Shown in pieces: positions 16,501-22,212 of a DNA stretch of 22,686 bases; positions within the stretch are counted from its first letter, which is position 1, and every line of letters starts with the position of its first letter. The stretch is from Desulfobulbaceae bacterium UBA5611 (GTDB lineage: Bacteria > Desulfobacterota > Desulfobulbia > Desulfobulbales > Desulfocapsaceae). Both the position numbers and the translations under genes were made by a program. The stretch spans positions 1 through 22,686 of the forward strand of contig DIKT01000067.1 in assembly GCA_002424635.1 (NCBI GenBank). The letters run 5' to 3'. The notes beneath the pieces were generated by a model. It worked only from the letters and a program-made list of their open reading frames with translations. It was not told the origin of the DNA and searched no databases.

Positions 16501-17895
16501 GCGTCGTTTGAGTTGAATGGCTTCCCATCTGGCTTTCCTAAGCTTTTCGAGACGCACCCGAAGACTGTGTGCGACTTTCTCATGCAAGAAATCAGGTATG
16601 AGTTGTCAATAGAGAAGATAGAGACAGAAACACACTACATCATAAGCGACGTAAGCTGGTCGGGCCAGTGGGCTTGGAATCAGATCGCGCTCAACATCTA
16701 CGAGATTCTGAAGAAAACGGAGCCGAAGAACTTGGCCAACCTGGACAAGTTGCTGAAGATTATTCTGGGATCAACCTTGCCGGATGACCTAATTGAAGAG
16801 TTGGCGTCTCGAAAATGTTGCACTTTAAAGAAGCTGGATCATTTGGCTCGCTGGTTTGCCGTATGGACTGGCGTTGCTCCCGATGCCGCAATTGCAGCAC
16901 TCAAAGCTCGTATTGGAAAGATAGTTGACCTGAAGAAGCGAACTTTGTTCGCGATGGCCTTCATAACTCATCTTTGGGGCGATCACAGAAATGACGGGAC
17001 TGCTGTGCGGCAAGCATTCAAAACACCGGTGTACCTGAAGTTACTCTACCTGCTGGTGCACGAGTACATCCGGAGCCAAGAGGATATCAACCGTGCCGGT
17101 AGGGGTGCCTATTCGCCAGGATTGCGCGACAACGCACAGGATGCGCGGAATAGCCTGTTTAACTTGCTTAATCAGATTCCTGGTAAAGAATCATTTTTGG
17201 CGCTGATGGACATCGCCAAGGTACATCCTGAAGAGGCGTCTCGGCCCTGGATATTACTTCATGCAAAGACAAAAGCCGAACAGGACGGCGATATTGAACC
17301 TTGGTCGCCCATACAGGTGAGGGAATTCCACGAGAGACTGGAGCGTACACCCAGCAATCACAGGGAATTGGCTGATCTTGCCGTCCTGCGACTTCTAGAT
17401 CTCAAGGACGATTTGGAACACGGTGACTGTAGCATCGCGGGTATTCTGCAAAACGTTACGCAAGAAACCGACATGCGCAAGTACATTGGGCGGGAACTGC
17501 GTGAGAAAGCACTTGGACGGTATTCCATTCCACAGGAAGAGGAATTTGCCGACGCCAAGAAGCCAGACCTGAGATTCCATGGGACAGGTTTTGATGGGCC
17601 GGTTCCTGCCGAACTAAAGCTCGCCGACAATTGGACCGGACCAGCACTGTTTGAGCGCCTCGAAAACCAGCTTTGCGGTGACTATCTTCGCGATAATCGC
17701 TCAAACCGAGGCATCTTTTTGCTCGTATATCGGGGCGAGAAGGCTGGCTGGGACGTGCCAAGCAGTAATAATCGTGAGAATTTTGCGGGATTAACCGCCT
17801 CTCTACAGGACCATTGGCGGCGGATTTCTCCGAAATTCTCAAATGTAGACGACATTACGGTTATTGGAATAGATCTGACGAAGAGATCGAGCTGA
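13549..17895 (+). CDS. NACHT/STAND-like NTPase fused to C-terminal PD-(D/E)XK-type nuclease (candidate defence protein)
   Basis: A single uninterrupted 1448-aa frame. The N-terminal NTPase has Walker A SEAGSGKT (64-71), Walker B WLLLDSVDEA (123-132) and a sensor-like VITGRT (161-166). After the ATPase core, FHHRSVREYLVAEW (near 375-388) matches the winged-helix end of NACHT modules. Residues ~400-1300 look like a long helical solenoid with a charged, probably coiled stretch around 835-870 (KQQDAKWKRQAETRQKRQ). The C-terminus fits a PD-(D/E)XK fold: D1340 in PDLRF, E1355 and K1357 in AELK, then ENQLCGDYL (Q1374) and GIFLLVY. Large STAND proteins with helical sensor and nuclease are known antiphage systems (Avs, bNACHT); here the nuclease is C-terminal. 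ATGs at 13549, 13552 and 13561 all lack a clear SD, so the start is uncertain by 4 codons. It stands alone, and its GC content differs clearly from the AT-rich genes downstream. The defence role is inference. Confidence 0.8.
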   Translation: MMIKMDLINIFDSNYEFVELHRTFHELSEHSSQNDDADVSRAFGAGERLGWPDLINKYRLIILSEAGSGKTEEIRNVARTLREDGKPAFFLRLENIPKYFEDAFEVGTYEDFEKWLASSEEGWLLLDSVDEARLRDPRDFELAIRKLSRRISTAKDRTHIVITGRTTAWRPKTDLACCTAQLPYAAAVTSERDSQAEDDGPEGGLQTETETQGRAQPVFKIVVIDDLTSDQIAVFAKARGIEDSKYFLDAVERADAWSFTSRPQDLEELTEFWIDKGWIGTRLEIMRNSIDRRLAERDQDRADARPLSAERARQGTRLLAAVTTLAQDPTIRIPDGAENSKGIAVQSVLPDWDDQDQSILLSRPIFDEAIYGAVRFHHRSVREYLVAEWFAELLKRETSRRTIEGLFFRNQYGLEIVVPTLRPILPWLAILDEKIRERVRKVAPEIIFEGGDPSQLPLEVRRYILHEVCEQMADGATRRSMHDYAAVQRFANSDLTDDVRALLRQYADNEDLTAFLLRMVWLGQLAGALPEAMDVALTPTAEQYARITAFRSIMAIGSNEDQAHVRQNFLAEASELKREWFAELLEGVQPTEQTLIWLFACLEKSEPKERYTVDHLTDGVTEFVDTADLELLLQLVIGLNRLLSLPPMIERRYCEVSEKFQWLMAPACKAVERLILARHPASLDPDALAILRNFSAVRGYGSDELTGIKAEFSKIVPAWQELNRALFWFEVQKSREAVDKKNGERLTDFWRASIFGSFWRFEGGDFEYVAEEISRQTLLDNRLIALSLAFNLYKAAHRPRAWRDQLKKLVAGNDELSERLGSYLRPPAQSLKERGWKQQDAKWKRQAETRQKRQDKCHADWKRYLNENLDQIRASLRNKPGTITNPLYYLFEQARGRNTSSRWTDYNWKTLIPEYGYEVAHVYRDGTVSFWRHYEPKLRSEGASLNHTPYAVIIGLTGLEIEAHETKDWPKNLNAVEVKLACRYASFELNGFPSGFPKLFETHPKTVCDFLMQEIRYELSIEKIETETHYIISDVSWSGQWAWNQIALNIYEILKKTEPKNLANLDKLLKIILGSTLPDDLIEELASRKCCTLKKLDHLARWFAVWTGVAPDAAIAALKARIGKIVDLKKRTLFAMAFITHLWGDHRNDGTAVRQAFKTPVYLKLLYLLVHEYIRSQEDINRAGRGAYSPGLRDNAQDARNSLFNLLNQIPGKESFLALMDIAKVHPEEASRPWILLHAKTKAEQDGDIEPWSPIQVREFHERLERTPSNHRELADLAVLRLLDLKDDLEHGDCSIAGILQNVTQETDMRKYIGRELREKALGRYSIPQEEEFADAKKPDLRFHGTGFDGPVPAELKLADNWTGPALFERLENQLCGDYLRDNRSNRGIFLLVYRGEKAGWDVPSSNNRENFAGLTASLQDHWRRISPKFSNVDDITVIGIDLTKRSS

Positions 17896-17901
17896 TTAGA
17901 T

Positions 17902-17929
17902 TAATCCTTTGGGATACCATCCCAGATTA
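17902..17929 (+). terminator. Stem-loop after the NACHT-nuclease gene
   Basis: TGGGAT (17910-17915), loop ACC, ATCCCA (17919-17924) is a perfect 6-bp stem, extended by TAAT/ATTA outside an internal loop. It starts 6 nt after the stop. No T tract follows, so termination is only plausible. Confidence 0.4.
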
Positions 17930-18002
17930 CTGTTACGTCATACTGAATCCAGAATAGCCAATGACAAGTTCTTACACTTTTCGGTCTGCTAAATAAAAAA
18001 AA

Positions 18003-18080
18003 CGGGGTCGGACCAAGCCAACTCTTTGATTTGACAAAAGAAAGGCATGAAATTTGGCTGTATTATGCCTTAAACGCGTT
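18003..18080. repeat. GGGGTC-type interspersed repeat, copy 1
   Basis: It starts CGGGGTCGGACCAAG and runs through TTGATTT to a TATTATGCCTTAAAC block. It aligns loosely over about 75 bp with a second copy at 18452-18530, which starts CGGGGTCCGACCAAG and has CATTTTGCCTTTAAC in the same place. Motifs of this kind, as I recall, flank small Y1/IS200-like or REP-associated transposase genes in proteobacteria, but no transposase is present here. Confidence 0.55.
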
Positions 18081-18162
18081 GTAAATGGAAAAACGCAAAA
18101 CGAGTGGTAACACTATTTAGGAAAATATTATTAAACAACAAGTCGTCCCAGCGGAAGGCAAT

Positions 18163-18372
18163 ATGAACAAATTATACAAGTGTAGAACTTGTGCTCATTC
18201 TGTTGATTTGTGTGCTAAATTATGTCCTAACTGTGGTGCTAGTACACCTGTTAAAAGTGTTTATTATGCTACCGGGATCATTTCAATTATTTTCCTTATG
18301 ACGATCCTTATTTTCCACAAACAAATCTTTGCTATCTATGGCAAATATTTTAACTGGGTAATGTTTAACTAA
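18163..18372 (+). CDS. Small zinc-ribbon membrane protein
   Basis: A 69-aa protein. The N-terminal half is a zinc ribbon with YKCRTCAHSVDLCAKLCPNC (C7, C10 and C21, C24 as the likely ligands, C17 extra). The C-terminal half has one hydrophobic segment (about 33-52, VYYATGIISIIFLMTILIF), so it should sit in the inner membrane with the ribbon on the cytoplasmic side. GGAAGG at 18153-18158 serves as SD, 4 nt before ATG. The gene is AT-rich, unlike the NACHT gene upstream, and is bracketed by GGGGTC-type repeats, a sign of acquired DNA. I do not recognise a specific family and its function is unknown. Confidence 0.65.
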   Translation: MNKLYKCRTCAHSVDLCAKLCPNCGASTPVKSVYYATGIISIIFLMTILIFHKQIFAIYGKYFNWVMFN

Positions 18373-18566
18373 TTGGCCTTCGGCATGATTACTGAGTTGC
18401 AAAAAAAAGGGGTCAGGTCTTGCAAACAAGCATCATGAAAAGAGCATGGATCGGGGTCCGACCAAGACATGTTGTTGATTTAAATAGACAATATCATTAA
18501 AAACAGACTTCATTTTGCCTTTAACCCCTCATTCCTATGGTCAAAAGCGACTTTTAAGGAAAAATG
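18373..18566. other. Repeat-filled spacer
   Basis: No gene is supported here. It holds a short GGGGTCAGGTCTTG motif (18409-18422), preceded by a run of eight A, and the second ~75-bp GGGGTC-type repeat copy (18452-18530). The rest is low-complexity sequence that runs into an attC-like site. Confidence 0.5.
18452..18530. repeat. GGGGTC-type interspersed repeat, copy 2
   Basis: CGGGGTCCGACCAAG followed by GTTGATTT and CATTTTGCCTTTAAC parallels the copy at 18003-18080 with many substitutions. The two copies bracket the small zinc-ribbon gene in the same orientation, so they are a diverged direct repeat about 450 bp apart. Confidence 0.55.
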
Positions 18567-18613
18567 GCCCAACAAAGAACATTCTGCGGACAAGCCGCAG
18601 ATGCTCGTTATGC
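18567..18613 (+). other. attC-like integron recombination site A (degenerate)
   Basis: GCCCAAC (18567-18573) fits the R'' box RYYYAAC, and CGTTATGC ends with GTTATGC (18607-18613), an R' box form also seen at site B. Between them TCTGCGG (18583-18589) and CCGCAGA (18595-18601) form a perfect 7-bp stem round ACAAG. The site is short (47 bp) and its R-L spacers are unequal, so it may be degraded. Confidence 0.5.
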
Positions 18614-18634
18614 CTCCCCCACAAAAAAAATAAC

Positions 18635-18664
18635 TTGATTGCTCAATATAACGTACAGTATAAT
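18635..18664 (+). promoter_or_regulatory. Promoter of the toxin-antitoxin operon
   Basis: TTGATT (18635-18640), an 18-nt spacer and a consensus TATAAT (18659-18664) make a strong sigma70-type promoter just upstream of the antitoxin gene. It gives the cassette its own transcription, as is usual for toxin-antitoxin cassettes. Confidence 0.7.
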
Positions 18665-18695
18665 GTACCATAAAAACAACAATGAGGTACATTAT
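18660..18695 (+). promoter_or_regulatory. Autoregulatory operator (inverted repeat) of the toxin-antitoxin operon
   Basis: ATAATGTACC (18660-18669) and GGTACATTAT (18686-18695) are perfect 10-bp inverted half-sites 16 bp apart. The left one overlaps the -10 box and the right one overlaps the SD and start codon of the antitoxin. Phd/YefM antitoxins bind such sites to repress their own operon. A further GTAC half lies at 18652-18655. Confidence 0.7.
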
Positions 18696-18975
18696 GCAAA
18701 GACTGAAAATTGACCAAGACATTCGCCCTATGTCAGAATTCCGAACGGGAATTGCTTCTTTTCTAAAACAAGTACATGACACAAAAAGGCCTTTAGTCAT
18801 TACCCAGTATGGGAAAGGGGTAGCTGTACTACTTGATGTCGCAGAATATGAAGCTATGCTGGAAAAAATTGAATTATTAGAGGACGTACAAATTTCCATA
18901 GCCCAAATTGATGCAGGGGCTGGTATTGAACATACTAAAGCTAAAGCATCAATTTTAGGGCGGATTGGAAAATGA
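18694..18975 (+). CDS. Phd/YefM-family antitoxin
   Basis: I start at ATG 18694 (93 aa), with GAGG (18684-18687) 6 nt before it; an in-frame ATG at 18682 would include this SD and has none of its own. Phd/YefM antitoxins bind DNA with the N-terminal half and neutralise a RelE/ParE- or Doc-type toxin with the flexible C-terminal half. The sequence fits: IRPMSEFRTGIASFLKQV, then PLVITQYGKGVAVLLDVAEYEAM, the family's strand-turn-strand signature, followed by a charged tail. It overlaps the toxin gene by 4 nt (ATGA). The operon is autoregulated through the inverted repeat that spans its promoter and start. It is bounded by attC-like sites on both sides, a common cassette arrangement thought to stabilise arrays. 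Confidence 0.92.
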   Translation: MQRLKIDQDIRPMSEFRTGIASFLKQVHDTKRPLVITQYGKGVAVLLDVAEYEAMLEKIELLEDVQISIAQIDAGAGIEHTKAKASILGRIGK

Positions 18976-19268
18976 AAATCATTTGGTCCCCTCTCGCAGT
19001 AGATAGAACAACAGAAATTGCAGAATATATCACTCTAGACAACCCTGCGTCTGCTACAAAATGGGTTGAAGTCTTGTTTGATAAGGTTCAACTGCTAAAA
19101 TCATCGCCAAAGAGTGGTCGAATTGTTCCAGAAACCCAAAGAGACGATATTCGTGAATTGATTTATGGGAATTATAGAATCATTTACAGAATAGAAAAAA
19201 ACAAAATATCGATACTTACTATTCGTCATGGCAAGCAAATTCTGCCAGAAAAAGAAATACAGCCATAA
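18972..19268 (+). CDS. RelE/ParE-family toxin
   Basis: A 98-aa toxin of the RelE/ParE fold. The start overlaps the antitoxin stop as ATGA, so the pair is translated together. The family pattern is clear: MKIIWSPLAVDRTTEIAEYI, a helix with LFDKVQLLKSSPKSGRIVPE, then IRELIYGNYRIIYRIEKNKI and ILTIRHGKQILP. RELIYGNYRIIYRI and RHGKQILP are the shared core and C-terminal strands of RelE/ParE proteins. RelE relatives cut mRNA on the ribosome and ParE relatives poison gyrase; these cannot be told apart safely here, although R-x-L-I-Y-x-N-Y-R-I-I-Y is frequent in ParE-like members. The TAA stop lies inside the R'' box of attC site B. Confidence 0.92.
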   Translation: MKIIWSPLAVDRTTEIAEYITLDNPASATKWVEVLFDKVQLLKSSPKSGRIVPETQRDDIRELIYGNYRIIYRIEKNKISILTIRHGKQILPEKEIQP

Positions 19269-19323
19269 CCAGGCCAATTCAGCCGACGCCAAAAAGCGGC
19301 GCGGATGATTGACGTCGTTATGC
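19263..19323 (+). other. attC recombination site B (well-formed, 61 bp)
   Basis: R'' CCATAAC (19263-19269) pairs with R' GTTATGC (19317-19323) over CATAAC/GTTATG. Both sides have a 5-nt R-L spacer (19270-19274 and 19312-19316). The L boxes pair as CAAT/ATTG and CCG/CGG with one extra base on the L'' side, the extrahelical base expected in attC. A central CGCC/GGCG stem closes on AAAAAGC. This is the folded single-strand geometry integron integrases recognise. Confidence 0.8.
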
Positions 19324-19345
19324 TTTGAATGATCAGGATTAAATT

Positions 19346-20680
19346 ATGGAATTAGCAAAATATCCAAAAGATCTAGCCTCTGTAGTGTTTTCAGAAATAA
19401 AACATAAGAAAGCCTCATTTCCATCGCTAGAACTTTTAACTTCATTATTCGAAACAATGTATTTTGCGAGCATTAAAACAGAAGAATCAGAACCAATTAT
19501 ATTTAACATTGTTTACTTAGATTCAAGTAGTCCTGACCCAGAGCCACCTGAAAGAATAGTGCAAGATCGTTGGGGATTTGTAAATTTTTCTACACCTATA
19601 GAGTTCAATTTATCGAATGTTATAAAATTAGCTAAAGCTTCAGACCCAAGAACATCATCCCTTGCAATACATCATAATGAAAATGATGAAATATTTATTT
19701 GGGGCCTTATAGACCAAGGCAATCGGTATCATGATTATGTTAACTTTGAGTCTGAGGAAGGGCCAGAGAGACCTGGTGTTTTTCAAGCTAGTTTAGAGGG
19801 ACCAGGAAACATTGTAGCATATACTCAGTACCAGAAAATAGCAGAACTTCGCGTTAACCGAATTGTACGGGGAATTGTTGATGTTTTTGCAAGAGGTCCA
19901 ATTAAAGACGCTCTTCAGATTGGGATTAACAGTTACTTGAAATCAGTAAAAAGAAACGTCGGATTAGCTGCTTATGATGATAGGCCAAATTGGGATGATG
20001 AATTTACTAAATATTGGGTTAGTACAATCTGTAGGTTAATTTTAAGAATAAAAAATTATGGCCATGGTGGAGCCCTTCTGTTTTCGAGTGTAAGAGCAGA
20101 AAGGGGTCTGAATGTTAAATATCCAGTTTCTTATAATCGCCTGCGATTAGCATTAATAAATAGAGCTACCAATTTAGCAGAAAGTACATATGCATCAGAC
20201 CAAATATTTGATTACATTGAAAATGATGAGGATATCCCTCTTGATTTATATTTAGAGGAATCCACCACAGAAGAAAATTTGAGAAATATTAGAAGTGAGA
20301 TTGATGGGTCATTATGGTTTATATCATTGTTGAGCCGTGTGGATGGCCTTGTTCTGCTTAATAAACGTATGGATGTTCGTGGTTTCGGTGTTGAAATTAA
20401 ATCCCCATCCGATCCTGATAGTATTTTCACTTGCTCTACACAAATGCCTACTGAAACATCACTTAAGGAAGTAAATTTTAATCATTTTGGCACAAGACAT
20501 AGATCAATGATGAGATATTGTTGGAACTATAATGATGCAGTTGGATTTGTTATCTCTCAGGATGGCGATGTTAGAGCAATGATTAAGCATAATGATAAGT
20601 TGTTAATTTGGGACAATATAAAATTACAAGCTTACACATTTATTAAGAGAAGACTGTTGAAAAGAAGAAAGAAAACTTAG
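19346..20680 (+). CDS. DACNV sensor + DisA_N (diadenylate-cyclase-type) protein
   Basis: A 444-aa protein. The N-terminal ~250 residues match my recollection of the DACNV sensor that precedes DisA_N domains: YPKDLASVVFSEI, then LFETMYFASIKTEE, EIFIWGLIDQGNRYHDYV and GHGGALLFSS (240-248). The C-terminal part (about 325-430) matches DisA_N. DGLVLLNKR has D333-G334 of the DGA motif but Leu instead of Ala, FGTRHRSMMRYC has the intact RHR (384-386), and DAVGFVISQDGDVRAMI is the following strand pair. DisA_N makes c-di-AMP from two ATP, or acts as a nucleotide sensor in conflict systems. With DGL the activity is open. An SD (AGGA at 19335-19338) lies 7 nt before ATG. The start sits just after the R' box of attC B, and an attC-like structure follows, so the gene looks like a single cassette. 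The lysine/arginine-rich C-terminus (KRRLLKRRKKT) is notable. Confidence 0.8.
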   Translation: MELAKYPKDLASVVFSEIKHKKASFPSLELLTSLFETMYFASIKTEESEPIIFNIVYLDSSSPDPEPPERIVQDRWGFVNFSTPIEFNLSNVIKLAKASDPRTSSLAIHHNENDEIFIWGLIDQGNRYHDYVNFESEEGPERPGVFQASLEGPGNIVAYTQYQKIAELRVNRIVRGIVDVFARGPIKDALQIGINSYLKSVKRNVGLAAYDDRPNWDDEFTKYWVSTICRLILRIKNYGHGGALLFSSVRAERGLNVKYPVSYNRLRLALINRATNLAESTYASDQIFDYIENDEDIPLDLYLEESTTEENLRNIRSEIDGSLWFISLLSRVDGLVLLNKRMDVRGFGVEIKSPSDPDSIFTCSTQMPTETSLKEVNFNHFGTRHRSMMRYCWNYNDAVGFVISQDGDVRAMIKHNDKLLIWDNIKLQAYTFIKRRLLKRRKKT

Positions 20681-20687
20681 TACTTTC

Positions 20688-20751
20688 GTATAACAACCGG
20701 CTGCACACGGACACCGCAAACGACACGGGTCCGGTTAGCCGCTCACCAACC
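20688..20751 (+). other. attC-like site C (R' box decayed)
   Basis: GTATAAC (20688-20694) resembles an R'' box. CGGCT (20698-20702) pairs with AGCCG (20737-20741), and CGGAC (20708-20712) with GTCCG (20729-20733), with extra unpaired bases on the left arm as in attC L'' boxes. The expected GTTRRRY near 20747-20753 reads CAACCTT, so the R' box is lost. Confidence 0.5.
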
Positions 20752-20775
20752 TTAAACCAGAAAGGAAATATACGA

Positions 20776-22206
20776 ATGAGTTCAGTTTTGATTGCAAAAC
20801 CGGGGACAGGGTTACTTTCTACAGATACAACGAAATTTGAAGCATACTTAGCCCATCTTGGCTTGCCCACAGAAAATATAATAGCAGCTCTTCCAGAGCG
20901 TCAAATTATTGAGAATAATCTTCCTGCATTCATAGAATCTTTACCGGCAGAGGTAAAAAGAGATGCTAGATACCTATCAAAATTTGTGGCGGGCGCTGCT
21001 ATAGGCTTGTTTGATGCCTCGCTGAATTATGTTTGGAATGAGGTTGTACTAAATTTGAGAGAAAAGGTTGTACTGTATGGCCTCGATATGTTCTTTGATG
21101 CTGCAGCTGGTGGGGGGCGCAGAGAATTCTATTCAACTGAAGAAGATCTTTCTGGGTTAAAAGATAATACCCTTATTAATTCATGCCGAAAACTCGAATT
21201 AATATCTGACATTGTTTACACCAAGTTAAATCATATATTGACAATGAGAAATGATATTGGTGCTTCTCACCCAAATTCATACTCCATAAATGCATTTGAA
21301 CTTCTTGGCTGGCTTCAAACATGTGTTCAAGATATTTTGAATGACAAACCTTCAGCCTCCGCTATACAGATAAAATCATTTATTGAAAATCTTAAAAGGT
21401 CTACTAATGTCCTAGATGATACCACGATACAAAGCATGGAAAAGCCATTGAATGATCTGTCTCTTCAAAATACAGACAATTTGCTCAATAGCATTTTTGG
21501 CATATATACGGCAGATTCAACTGGAAACATTGTCAGAAAAAATATTGCTCTTTTTGCTCCACATATTTGGAATAAAAGTAGTGAAAATGTCAAATACAAG
21601 CTTGGAGTGACACTCGACGGATACAAAAATAATCTTCATAACGAGAAACATGCATTCGGCATTGAATTTTTTACGTTTTGTGATGGTAATCGCTATCAAT
21701 CTTTAGATGCTAGAATCATATCGCTGGATGGTCACGCTGATGATCTTTTGGAGGCTAGATATGCTTGGGATAATTTTTACAATGAACCCCCGCATATGCG
21801 AAAAATACTTTCTTATTTAAAGACTGAAAATGACCTTCCGGTGGAGAGGGTGCATAAACTTATTAAAACTGTGTTGATTTGCCGTATCGGCAAAGGCATA
21901 GCATATAATACAGGTGTTTCTCCGGCAGGTCGTCCTTTGTATGATCAGTTCTTCGGGATGCTTGGTGATCAAAATATCATTAATGCTATTGTGGCGATGC
22001 ACTCCAACGAAGTGAGAGTAAATTTAGATAACAAACACTGCCAACAGCATATGGCAAGCGTTTTAACTCTTTTACGCGCTAACGCGCGTAGTGAGCGGAT
22101 TCAAGAAATTCTAGAGTTTTTGATCGAAAATCAGACTATTCTCCATAAAATTCACAACGACAAGCGCTATAAAGACCTAACTAAGAATCACATTAATTTT
22201 GGCTAA
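20776..22206 (+). CDS. HEPN-motif protein of unknown function
   Basis: A 476-aa protein, SD AAAGGA (20761-20766) 9 nt before ATG. I do not recognise a named family. The best clue is MRNDIGASHPNS: R158-N-...-H165 is an Rx6H motif with a polar residue right after Arg, the catalytic signature of HEPN ribonucleases. It lies in a helical region after KLELISDIVYTKLNHIL and before AFELLGWLQTCV, as expected for a four-helix HEPN bundle. An earlier helical segment, YLSKFVAGAAIGLFDASLNYVWNEVV, is probably amphipathic rather than transmembrane. The C-terminal ~270 residues (LERARY-type helices, LLRANARSERIQEIL) are mostly helical without clear motifs. HEPN RNases act in toxin-antitoxin, abortive-infection and CRISPR systems. 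It follows the DisA_N gene with a 95-nt gap containing attC site C. The stop TAA lies within GGCTAAC (22201-22207), possibly the R'' box of a truncated attC. Confidence 0.65.
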   Translation: MSSVLIAKPGTGLLSTDTTKFEAYLAHLGLPTENIIAALPERQIIENNLPAFIESLPAEVKRDARYLSKFVAGAAIGLFDASLNYVWNEVVLNLREKVVLYGLDMFFDAAAGGGRREFYSTEEDLSGLKDNTLINSCRKLELISDIVYTKLNHILTMRNDIGASHPNSYSINAFELLGWLQTCVQDILNDKPSASAIQIKSFIENLKRSTNVLDDTTIQSMEKPLNDLSLQNTDNLLNSIFGIYTADSTGNIVRKNIALFAPHIWNKSSENVKYKLGVTLDGYKNNLHNEKHAFGIEFFTFCDGNRYQSLDARIISLDGHADDLLEARYAWDNFYNEPPHMRKILSYLKTENDLPVERVHKLIKTVLICRIGKGIAYNTGVSPAGRPLYDQFFGMLGDQNIINAIVAMHSNEVRVNLDNKHCQQHMASVLTLLRANARSERIQEILEFLIENQTILHKIHNDKRYKDLTKNHINFG

Positions 22207-22212
22207 CAAATG

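Larger units (their letters stand above)
18567..22207 (+). mobile_element. Integron-cassette array without visible integrase (CALIN-like)
   Basis: Three attC-like structures (18567, 19263, 20688) and a lone R''-like box (22201) alternate with a toxin-antitoxin operon, a DisA_N gene and a HEPN gene, all on the plus strand and AT-rich. Stop codons of the toxin and HEPN genes fall inside the R'' boxes, the compact layout typical of cassettes. No intI or attI is present in the window. Site B is convincing; the others are degraded, so this is probably an old or broken array. Confidence 0.55.

Noticed and set aside
18363..18400. An attC site after the small zinc-ribbon gene (GTTTAAC fits RYYYAAC)
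   Set aside because: No paired L boxes and no GTTRRRY partner at a suitable distance; the R''-like heptamer can arise by chance.
18510..18899. A 129-aa minus-strand frame over the toxin-antitoxin promoter
   Set aside because: It runs antisense through the antitoxin gene and its promoter, has no recognisable domain, and its sequence looks like a reverse-frame shadow.
20802..20810. GGGGACAGG near the start of the HEPN gene as another GGGGACAG-type repeat
   Set aside because: Only nine bases match, no palindrome surrounds it, and it lies in a well-supported coding start with a good SD.
22073..22090. TACGCGC-TAAC-GCGCGTA hairpin inside the HEPN gene
   Set aside because: Perfect 7-bp stem but within coding sequence (LLRANARSER), with no sign of regulatory use.
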